64,000 nt of DNA from Gorsachius magnificus (lineage: Eukaryota > Chordata > Aves > Pelecaniformes > Ardeidae). Of this stretch, positions 48,201 through 60,200 are shown piece after piece. Below the pieces are notes generated by a model. That model searched no databases. It saw nothing but the letters and a program-made list of their open reading frames with translations, and was not told the DNA's origin. The position numbers and the translations under genes were made by a program. The stretch lies in the NCBI GenBank assembly GCA_034008185.1, contig CM067081.1, forward strand, positions 187,695,510 to 187,759,509. Reading direction: 5' to 3'. Every line of letters starts with the position of its first letter. The first letter of the stretch is position 1.

Positions 48201-51200
48201 TCTGCATTTTTGATCAGCTTCATCATTAGTAAGAAAAATATTTTAACTTTTTGCTGATGACACTTTCCCTTTAGTAAAATGTGACTATTTTTATCTGTGA
48301 TGCATGGAAAGTTTCTTAACTTCCTCTTTGCTTTGTGGTACTGTAAGAATGCTCGAAGTTGCAATGTGGACAAACAACCAAAAGATGTCACTATTTGTTG
48401 CTTACAAAAATTAAACAACCCTTACTGCAGTTTAACGGTCTCCTGGTTTATCCATGCACCTGCTCATGTACCTGTATTCCCAAGCTTGACTTCATCACAA
48501 AGAACTGATCCACCAGCTTTTTGTGCAAGGGCCTCATGTCCTGCGGCACCACCTTCTCGTGCACCGCCAAGCCAAATTCTAAGATCTGGGCCTGCAGAAG
48601 AGACCGGGGGAAAGAGAGGAAAAAAAATATTTTTGATGCATTTTCTTTAAGCTTTCATCATCAATTAGGATACTAATAAAAAAAAAAAAATCCAACCAAA
48701 TTTATGTTGTATTAAAAGCATCTATCTAAATCCCTGACAGATGTGTAATCAAACAAGGCCCAAAGACCAAACCCAGTAATACACAAGAGGATTTATGCCT
48801 CTTCCCATTTTACTATTCAACTTTCTCAAACATCTGGCCTATGCAAATTCAACTCTAATATAAGAAACCACTACGGATACCATAGTGAAAAATCTGGCTA
48901 AATGGCAACTGTACAAAAGAGCAGTTCTAAATCCTAAATAAAAAGCCATTTTCTGTAAGAACAGTTATAAAAAGCATGAAACAACAGCAACGGCCACATC
49001 CACCAGAGACCCTGTAATATGTTTGCAATTAAGTCCGTGGTTCCCTATCCTATTCCAGCCCCCCAGAGACCTCAGGAAATGGTGGCTTTATGTATATTCT
49101 CGATGCAAGGCATGACAAACTTCAGAATAACATTGCTAAAACATTAATATTGCTCAAATTTGGTCTCGGGCATTTAAAATACTGAATTGGTTACATGAGG
49201 AATTAGATAAACTCAAATTTAAAAACAAAATAGCTACACGATGCTGTAATATCTTTGGATGAGAGCTACTAGCTGACGTTTTCAGGCAGCCTGCGAGCGG
49301 GCACACAGCTGCGCAGCTTCACTGACCCCGAGGCCAGGACTGCAGCACATCCCCCTGTGCACAGAGCCACCCCGCCCCTTCTGAACGCTCCGCGTTTTCT
49401 ATTAAATCATCTGTGGGTGCCAGACAGGGTTTAACTGCCATCACCTGGAATTCACATTTTTGTCATTAACTTTAAGTTATTAACCCCATTTTTAAATTGT
49501 AAGGGTTAGCAAGAGTAACTACAGCTTGAAAAAACAAAACTGCAATGTAAATTACTATACATTATCTAAATGAAATTACAGTGAGCTCGGTGAACCTGTT
49601 CTGATTTATACTGTCTGAGGATCTGTCCCCTCAGCTGATCTGACCAAAAGATACCACAACGCTGATGAAAAATGGAATTTCCATCTTGCCAAATTCCAAT
49701 ACTCTGACCTCTTTATCCCAAGCTGGCAATAAAGTTTGAAATTTCAGCACACTGCATAGAACAAAGATAGGTAAATGTCATATTAAAAAAGATGAAATAC
49801 TTAGTAAGATCATTTGATCAAAATAATTTATTTCAACATTTCCAAATGGAGACACTACATATTTGAGGCTGGTAGGTCATTGTCTTTATTATAAATAAAA
49901 GAAGAAACAATACAAAAATCATATAATGCATAAAATACTCACCTGTTTAATTTAATCACTTGGTGTTTCTTTTACTGCCTACCTACTTCTGCAATTATGA
50001 GATGTAGTAAGCTTTTTTGCATTTTTTTTCTCTTATGCTAAACCTTATAGTGAAAACGGTTGGTTTGTAGTATTGGTAAAATACATCATACAAGTATTTG
50101 CTGAAGCCATTGAACACTTCAATGAGAAAATGTTTATTCTGTCATAGTGGTAAAATATGTTGTGCAAATATTTGCATATGAGCACCACAAGACAAAAACT
50201 TGCCACTCATTCAACCTTTAATTTAGAATAGCTTGAAGTGATTAAGATGACGATGAAAAGGAATAGGAAAAAAAAATATTAATATGACCCAGAAACTTGC
50301 TTATATAGGAAGCTGCTGTTTACTTGGACTCTAATTCAGAAGATACTGAAGACCAATGGGTAATTATTAACCTCTGAAATTTTATATTTTATTTTGGGAC
50401 ACTTTTAGCTGGAACAGCTGAGCAGGCCACCCAGTCAGTCTTTTCCCCACTTTACCTGCTCGAGCATCAGCTCTCTCAAGCGTGTGATCTTCTCTCCATC
50501 CTCTGGATGGTTCAAGATGTATTCTTTGACAAAGAATGCCTAAGCAGAATAAAATCAAAGTAACATGAAGTGAGTAAAAACACATCACTTTTTTTTTTAA
50601 ACAAGTTTCTAGATGACATTTTTGAAACAAAAGCTCCTTTCTACTGCAACAGAGGATAATAAATGCTAAATAATTAATTATTCACATATGCACTGGTGGA
50701 GACTATGGGCAAATAAAATGTAGCCACTCTTGAGTGGAATTTACCAGTTTTTCATTATCCAGGACAGATCCTGAATCAAATTTGGACACCTGAAAAATCA
50801 GAGTTGAAATCAAACACAGGTCACCTGAACTAAGTGTCTCTTCATTAATTGTGACATAGGAGTTTCAAATAATTACAAAGAGTTAGATTTTCCCGTCTTT
50901 TCATACAAGAAGCTTCATTATCCCTTAAGGATAAAGATATCTCAAGAACAGTATGGAATTGTATGGTATTATATGCATTGGAGCTGTGACATTATCTTCT
51001 TATTCACTCTTAACAGAAATAATGTTTTAAAGAACTCACAGTGACACTGGTGTCAAAACCCCACACTTTTCACTTCAGGAGCACCTGACCAAAATCCAGG
51101 TGTGTTCATGAGCTTACATGCCTTTCCACCCATCTCCAGTGCTCAAACTGTACCAGCTGTAGTACCCTGAAGTCATTTACCGACCAGCAATTGTCTGGAC

Positions 51201-54200
51201 ATAGCACTCCCCTGTTTGTTCATGATTGCATCTTTCTTTACATGACACCTATCCTACACTGCAAGGGGATTATATTGAATTTACAACAGTTTTCAAAACT
51301 ATTCTGCAAAGAAAATGCCCAGCTGAGTGATTTCTAGACCTTCTCAAAAATGCATTTGTCACAAAAAGTGACTGCACGCATACCTATAGATAAACATGGT
51401 TTTCTATCCATAGAGTTGAGAGGATGATAGTGGCTGCTCTGTGCTGCACTTTCCTTTTGCACCTGTCTTAGCGTTTCCATCACATATGTCTTACAAGATT
51501 CTCCATCCAGCTTCAGCTGTTAAAATCTTTGCTAGGCAGAATCATTAGTAAATATGGGGAACAGTGGAGCTCGAGATAAATATACCGCTTCCTCTGATTC
51601 AATTCCAAAATTTCATGCTGTGACAACCTATAACAAGGAAGTTCTGAGACCTGTCTAGAAAATGCTGATACTGTAACGAAGAACATTTATTTTACATGGT
51701 CATTTCACTGCAGATAAGGAGACTTATAAGAATTCATGTTTAAATTGTTAAAAGGAGCCCTCTGATACTTGCTAAAATCCCAAATCCCGAACTTCTGCCA
51801 GCTGATGGGTGTTTTTTTTTTTTTTTTTCCTCTCGGCTACAAGCTTAATGTTCTTTCAATATCAAGCAGGTGGTGTCCAAGTGGTTTTGGGCTGAGATTT
51901 ATACAGATCTATATTATGAGTCAGAGATGTAATAATCTAACTTCAAACAAAATCACCACTACTTTAGGAAAAAAAAAATAATCAGAATTTGACTAAATCC
52001 AATAACATTCCTAGAACCACTGGTTTCCAATAATTAATCATGAAAGTGCCTCTACTCTTCTAGCACACGTAAAGGAGCTAAAAGAAATGTAATACAGTAC
52101 AAATTGCAGTTTGAAAGGCATTAGCGGGCACAAAACACACTCTTCCAGCAGTGTTTAAAAAAAAAATCAGTGGTTCAGTCTACAGCCATTTTTTAGCACA
52201 CAGGAAAGTGCTGCATAATAACTATTATTTCCATAGATTTTCCTGGAATCTCTTCCTGTATTGAAACCAGTGCGAGCATAGCTTTAACACCTGCAGTACT
52301 GGCCAAAGCGCTGAATAATTAGAGATAGCTGCTTTTTATCCCATTAGGAGAAAAAAAACCCAAACAAAACAAAACCAAAAAAGGAGGGCAGAATCAAGAA
52401 GGCAGCAGCTGGCAAAAGGATTTTATTTGCTGGGTCTTACACTTCTTAAAGCTTGGAAATTGCCCAAAGGAAATGAGGATATATATAAAGACAGGGTCAT
52501 GCTTACCTTAAGACCACATGCTCCAAGCCTGACTGAGTTTTGAGCTTTATACAGGGCAGAAGGCAAAAGCAAGTGGAACAGACAGGCAGAAAAAAGCATT
52601 TACAGAGGAGAGGAAAAGGAAGGTAGAAGATAAGAAGTAGCAAAACAGCAGGAAGACATATAAAGACTGAAAAAGGGACATGCAAAGAGAATGAGGGTGA
52701 AATAGAAACAAACAACCCCAAATCTCACAACTACTGCTATCAGTTTTGGTGTTTACAACACAGATTGTTGAAAAGTCCTATTTTAGATATATAGCAAGAG
52801 AGAAAAGGAGAGGACAGAAGGGAATCAAAACATGAAGACTGCCTAGGAGATCAAGAATTGCAGCTAAGAACAACCATAAGAAAGAAGCAAGCTAGAACCT
52901 TTAATATGATCGTGAAGAACGGAAAGCTATGCAGGGACACTGAGCTAGCTCTGACACTGCTAATTCAAACCAGACATAGCTCTGACATGACTGTGTTTCC
53001 CAAGGGACTCCCTTTCACGGCGCTTTACTATGTTAAATACTTTTGTTATTGTTGTTTAAAGGCAGCTGAGAAACATGAAGCGTGATGCTGCTTCGCTTTA
53101 GTCTCACAATTTTCATGACGTTGCAGCTTTGATGACAGATTCTAACACTACAGCGGACTCAATTTCTTGTAGTTCAATATAGATATGATTTTATCAAATT
53201 TAACACCGTTGAGCGAACACTGAATCTTGCAGCCTTTGAGACAAGTGCACACAATGTTACAAAACTTCGAATTTTCAATGAAAAGGAACAACCATCAGAC
53301 TCAAGTTATTTCATAAGACTACTAGGAGAAAGAGGAAGATCAAGCTGGGCTGAGAAAAGAAAAATCCTTCCATTCTTTTTACTGTGGTTTCAAAATTCCA
53401 TGGAACTTTGTGGAAATGCAGCATCCCAAACATTTAAGGTTTTTCTATGGTGATTCAGAGATGACCATAATGAGGAACAACTTTGGGGAAGAAATCCAGC
53501 ATTAGACATTTCTTAATTACATGTATTATTTCTTACTAGATTTTTCCAGAAAATAGCTTTCCTTAAAAACTTGGAGAAGAGAAAGAAGGATCTAGAAAAT
53601 TATGATTCTCCAAGATAATTTATTATCTTGTTAAGAATTTAATGTGTGTATATATATAATATATATACATACACATATATATCTTAAAAATAGAATGTCA
53701 TCAAATGAAAGTAATCAGCCAGAAGTATTTCCTGGCCTGGAAGGGCAGGGAGAGGGGCTATATAATAATAATATAGTTACAATTAACTGTTTCATTAAAA
53801 ATCCCCAAACAAAACACTAAAGAATGCAGGTAATTGTGAACTGACTCATCACCGGAGTAAGTTTATGGGACTACCTGCAGCAAAACGGTTGTTTCAATAA
53901 TACATATTTAACATCACCTCACCCAGAAGTGCAATATAGGTATAGTTAAAACTATTATTAACATAGCGCTTTCTGTTCTCAATTCATACAGAGGAGCTCC
54001 ATTTGTACAGAGAAAGAAATCGGTAAGACACTGCCTTATAACAGATTTTTAATAAACAGAAAATAAATTGCTTACTTCTTGGTATCTAGCAACTCCACCA
54101 TTAACTGCTGCATCAATGACCCCATTCAGACACATCGTGAGAGGGTTAATATTTTGCATCTGTCGAGTTTGACACTGACTAATCAGTGTTCTCAGCTGCT

Positions 54201-57200
54201 GGTTCTTATTTTCTAAGACTTCAATAGCATTCTCAAGGGGACTCATTTCCACCTGAAAGAGGAGTGAGGAACATCACAAACATACTTAATCTTCAGTTGA
54301 AAGATGAAATACATTAAAGATAATTTTTGGTTTCTTAAAAGACGACTGTTATTCTATGTTCTAGAGTATTGGGGCAGAAAAAGTTCTTCTCACCTGGGCT
54401 ACATTCTCTGAGTGTACACTCTGAGCACAAAGAGAATTAATTTCATCATTTAATCAAGGACCAAAATACACAACCCTTCCTTCTCTTGTAGATTCATTAT
54501 CTGACCTTGAGAGATATTCAGCCCATGCTGCAAAACACTCACACGCTTCAGTCTGTGGTGGAATCGTTGGAATTCAGGGCTAAACTGCCCTTGGTAACTT
54601 CACCTAAATTGGGTCTTAGGTCAGGAAGAGCTTCACCATGCTTAAGGACACAGAGCAGAGGCTAAGTATGGGCGGGGTAGTTCCCCCACCAAAAGTGAAG
54701 TCAACAACTAGATGTTATGGATGAGGAGTTTGAATGTAAACTTTGAGCTAAGATGCTGATCAAGTTATAGTCAAGGGCAGTCAGTGCCTGTGCTTTCTGG
54801 AGGATGATGAAGCTTTTCTCACAGGTAGCACAAACTGCAGGAAAAGCGAAAAGCTAAGTGATGGGAAGAGTACAGGCCTGCAGTTGCCATAATTTACTAA
54901 ACTATACAAGCACAAACCTGAGTCAGGATCTAGTACATACCCAGGAAAAATTTTAGTTAACTTTTGGAAATGGTGAGTGGAATGGTAACATGATGGTAAA
55001 CTGAGGATCTTCATATTAGGGCTTATATTAACCTAGTAAAGACTCAGTAGGATTCAACTAACGAAATTTCTCATGTGACAAACAATTGTTTGATTTTTAC
55101 TAAATTCCATTTTTGTTTTTCTACAGAATATGAGGATGGTGAATGAATGACATTCTGTTGCTATTATAAAAGAAAAACACAATCGAGTTTCAGAGAAAAT
55201 CAGTTGCACAATTGTATCCCTATATTTAATGTGACTACTGTAAGACTGGCTTTGACAGGAAGGAAAACAGTTACAGATATTATGCTCCTGGGCTCAACAA
55301 TTGACCAATTATTTAGAGATCTTTATATGAGAAGCACTCTTCCAAATACATCTGAAATGTATTTAAGGATTTTTCTAAGGAATACAACAACAAGGAAGGA
55401 GAAAAAATTACAATGTGTCAGTAACAGATTGCTCCATTAGACCCTATTCCTACAGGTTCTGTGTAGGCACGCTTTCCTGCCCATGCTGAGATCTGGGAAC
55501 TTCAACAGAGTTCTGTGCAGACATAGAGATATACCCACACGGCGTTCATTATAGTACAGGAACTTGGAGAATGTTTACTTTTCAAGAATACCAAAAGATA
55601 TGTTAAACTATAGATATTCTAAGTATTAAACGTTACATCATGCTGAGTTTTAAGAAAGTAATTTGCTGACATTAAATGTTGCCTTTGGCTGCCCATTATT
55701 TTTCTCAACTTTTTTCCTCAACTGTTTAAATGAATTATAAGCGTGGTTCTTAATAATACTTTTCAAGGTAAGAGAAACCAGACAACTCAAAATACTTTGT
55801 AAATAATTTTGTTGTAGCCAACTTGAAAACTTGCTCAAAGAAATTAGGTATGGGTAATAAAACTTAAAGTAGTTCATCAGCTAACATATGAATAAGGAAG
55901 AAAACCAACCCACGATATGCATTACAATCAGTCTCATACTCACTACTTCACGTTTTTCCACTTCAAACCAACGAGATATTCCAGGTAAACTCTGTACCAA
56001 GATCAGTGTGGTTCTCTCCACCCACAGACTCTACAATAAACAAAACCAATTTATTTCCCAAATTTACTTCTATATTTTTCTTAATTATTCCCCATTTTCT
56101 TTATTAATACCTTCATTTACGTAACAGTATACATTAAAAAAAAATATCCAAATTTCTACTGAAATGTCTATCCCAGAAGCTCACTTTCCTCCCTACTTTT
56201 TAGTACCTACTACTAAGCAGTCATTTCTGCTGATCCGTCACTCTTAAACATGGTATTATTCTATATTATATGTTGTTCCCTAATCTCCAAAAGTCACTCA
56301 TGACTGAATTAGCATTTTAATATTTACTTTCTGAGATAACATCTGAGAAGAGGGAGAGTTCAGAAGCAGAACAACTTACAGAGCACACAGAGCGACCAGC
56401 TCTCCTCTGTGAAGTCCTATTTGAGATTCCACAATGCGTGGCTGATGGGATACTCAAATGTACTACTGTTAAACACTTTGCACAAGAGGTTTGTAAAACG
56501 ACAAATCAACACACAGGATAGCACTTACACAAAATACGTATATGCTCTACAATTAAAATAAAGCCCTAAGCTCTAGTTAGAGGACAACAGTGACTTGATT
56601 TAGCTAATATATTACCTTACGGTTCTCTCCTCTATATTTATAACAGAATTATTATGGGATAATTCTCTTTGTGTGTCTGAATACCAGAATATATTCTGCA
56701 TCAGGATGTAAGTGTTTCTAGTGGGTCAGAATTAAAATTACACCAGAAGAATGTAAGATGAATTTTCAGTGTGACATTTTTATTAGGAGGAACAGAAGCA
56801 ATTTACATATTAGGGAAGGATTTTTTCTTGATATCACAGGAACAGAACATTATGCTGTAGTTTAGTCAAAACTGTCTCTCCCTTGCTCTAGGGAGAGATA
56901 ACTTTTGGCAATCCTGTCCATACCCCAGATTACCTACTTAACAACATTTTCCCATCTGCCTCATAAACTTCTCTGGAGGCTGCTCTGCTGTCTCCAGTTC
57001 TGCCTTCTGTGTATCACTGATGCAAGAAGAAATGGGTACTTTTTTTCTCCTATTCCCATACAAAACAAGACCTTCCCATCTCCTATATATTTTTCATAGT
57101 ATTTTAATTAAAATGAGAAGTGACATAGTCAAACCTCTAGAGAATTTGTTATACCACACTCGGTTGAATAACACAACTGTAGACGATGTTTCAATAACAC

Positions 57201-60200
57201 AACTATTGTTGATGTTACAAATAAATCCACAGGTCCAGTAGCTTGGGAAAGGGCATGGTACTTTACCTTGAATTCATTTTCCTTGTCCTTGGTCCCTTTG
57301 TGAAATGGCCTGTCATACCGGAATCGCCAGATGTGATTTACTTTGTAAAAGCTCTTGATGTTATTGGGAATGCCATCTCTCTGCAGGACTTCCTGGTTTT
57401 CTGGAATTGGTGTCACTGCATAAATCTGCAAATCTACATGTAAAGAGTTAAGGCTATCCCACTTCATTACATTAGCAAAGCATATTGACTCCTGAAGCAT
57501 GACAGAAGAAAAGGTCTTTAAAAAGTGTATATCATGAAATGCTTCTAGACTATTGATGGCTTGGGAAAGGAACCTGAGAGATTTTTTGACAGTTTGGGAT
57601 TCCTTTGTACTGTTTTGTTGAAAATTTCATATTTATTTTTGAAACAGAGCTACTTAAATGGAATAGCAAATGGAGTAAGGGGATTTAATTAAATATATTC
57701 TTACGCATAATATGTCATGCCATGCTAACATTATGTTGTATTGTAAGAACTTGAATTACTGTAACTTGAACTGATACACCATTATCACAGCAGTGACAGT
57801 TCTACAAGTATTTTTGGCTAAAGTAAGAGACTTAATAACCTGCCAAGGAATTTTTAAATAAAACCAACAATTACACAAAAATAATTCCAAACATAATAGA
57901 GTGACTGGGACAAATTGCAGGGGAATTCTCACCTACCATTTATTTCTGTGGAGGCACACTGCGACTGAAATTGGCTATAGGTGTACCTACATTTTTTAAA
58001 GGCATGAAAGACCTAACTGCAGTGTACGGGTTTGTGATTATGTGGATACACTGTGCTTCTGCCTGAAAGATGGTCTCATCTGGCTGATTAGCATGTTGCA
58101 TAGCAATGGCATGTGGGAACTCATTCAACATTCGCTGCTGGAAGGCCTCCAGCCTTTCATAGTCATGTCCTCGGCAAACAAATTCCTTATTCTGAGGAGA
58201 ATAAGAAAAAAAAAACACAACAAGAGCAAGTTAAGTGAAAATAATTGGGTATCATTAGAAAGATAGGTTACTTAGAAGAAGGAAATTTTACCATATAAAG
58301 AATGTTTTATTCAAAAGTCTCGAAAAATCAGATTATTATACTTAAAAATTTAATAAAAACCTGAAGGGACAAATTGTTCTTTTTGGATTAAAGTATGTAA
58401 CATAAAATATCAGATTGTCTAAAGTACGTAACAAAAATACAATGCAACAGACAGTTATGACAATGAAATGGGCTGAAAATCCTTTCCAAGAGGAACTAGG
58501 AAACTCTGCTTTGAAGTTACACAGTCCTGAAGAAAATCAATGCATAAGAAAATGGTAGAATGCATTCAATTTGCCTTACCCTCTAAATGCTTATGAATTA
58601 TCAGCCTGGTAAATTAAAATGAACCAGTTTTTGCAATATGAAGTAAAAGAATACTCCTGGCTCCAACATAATTTCTTTTACCTGGATGCCCACTATGAAG
58701 TTGCACCATGATTTTCCTGAGATTGTACAACACCAATACAGATACAACACACAACCTACATTAAACATGGGATTCCTGGATTTGGAGTACCCGTTGGAAC
58801 CAGTCACTGACCGTGGTCATGCTGCGAACTTCCTGTAACTGTGGACAGCACTTTCTGGTTTGATTCTGCTTGCACACATTTTAAATAAGGAAATATCTTA
58901 ACTATTTTTCTAAAAACACTGTTAAATGAATTTGCTTTTAAAATCCATATTAGAAAATTCTGAATATTCATTACTAATGTGTTCCTCTTGAAGCAGGCCT
59001 AGATAGAAACAGTTATTGTCTTTATAATATCTTAACCACAGAGACAGGAAGCACTGAATTCTGAGACCCTGGATGTTCATGGGAATTGCTACAAGAAATC
59101 AACTGCAATTGTGCAGTTGTGCAACTACAACTTAAAATTCGAAAGCTTTACTCTGTAGTTTTATTCCTTATTCCTTCTATAGCAAACACAACCAGGCTGT
59201 TTAAAAGAGTTACAAAGTGCTTTGCCATAAAAAAATTACATCAAATGTAGTAAGTTTTGAGGTGTTCCTTGTTGGTGCTGCAAGCATAAATCTGTGCTAT
59301 GTATATTTAATTTGGAAAATCCATAAATACTTCTTGGGCAGAAGCATAAACAGTGAAAGACCTACAGGTCTGAAAGTACTGCACTACTGTGCAACTTCCT
59401 CCAGTACTTTTACTTCATCAGTTGATGTATTTTTAGTAACCTAAACATTAAATTCTTTCTAATTAACATTTTCAAATTGGTTTATACAGATGTTATATTC
59501 AGATGACTACTAGGAATTATCAAAAACTATGTGCCCATTAGACTCTTTTTGTGCACTGCTTTTAAAGGGGAAAGTTTCATCCTATATTTACCATTTGGAA
59601 TTTGTCATTTTTCCCACCACAAAGGCAAAAGAGAAGTGCATGACAGCATGAATTCCAGAATTACTCCATTCTCTTTATTTTCAGTTCACTTACTCTCAAG
59701 AAGAATGGGAACTTTTTCCCATAAAACCCAACTCTGAAAAATTCTGGCTCCAAACGCTGTTGATCCATAATTTTATCATACAAAGATGCTTCCATCATCT
59801 GGGTGAGATTGATAAGAAATGCAATTAGTCATCTTTGAAAACATATTTTTACCTTAAGCTATCACAAAAAGGAGGGTCTTTCAGCCCACTGCTCTGGAGT
59901 ACTGGAATTGCAGTGTGCCTCTGAGCAACAATAAGGACACCTAGAACTGCCCGAATGCATCAGATTAAATAATTTTACCTCTAAACTACCTGAAAGTTTC
60001 CAAGAATTAAAAAAAAAAAAAAAGCTTTTAAATATGAAGTACGTACATTAAAGGGGTAAAATATTAACGACAACATGCCTAGTTCCTTAATGAAAAATTG
60101 AAGTAATTGAAAAAGGTTTGAAACATACGATCTAATAATCTGCTAATCATCCAAGCACGTGGCAGTAATGTGGTCAGTTTAGTGAGCAAAGTCCAATTTC

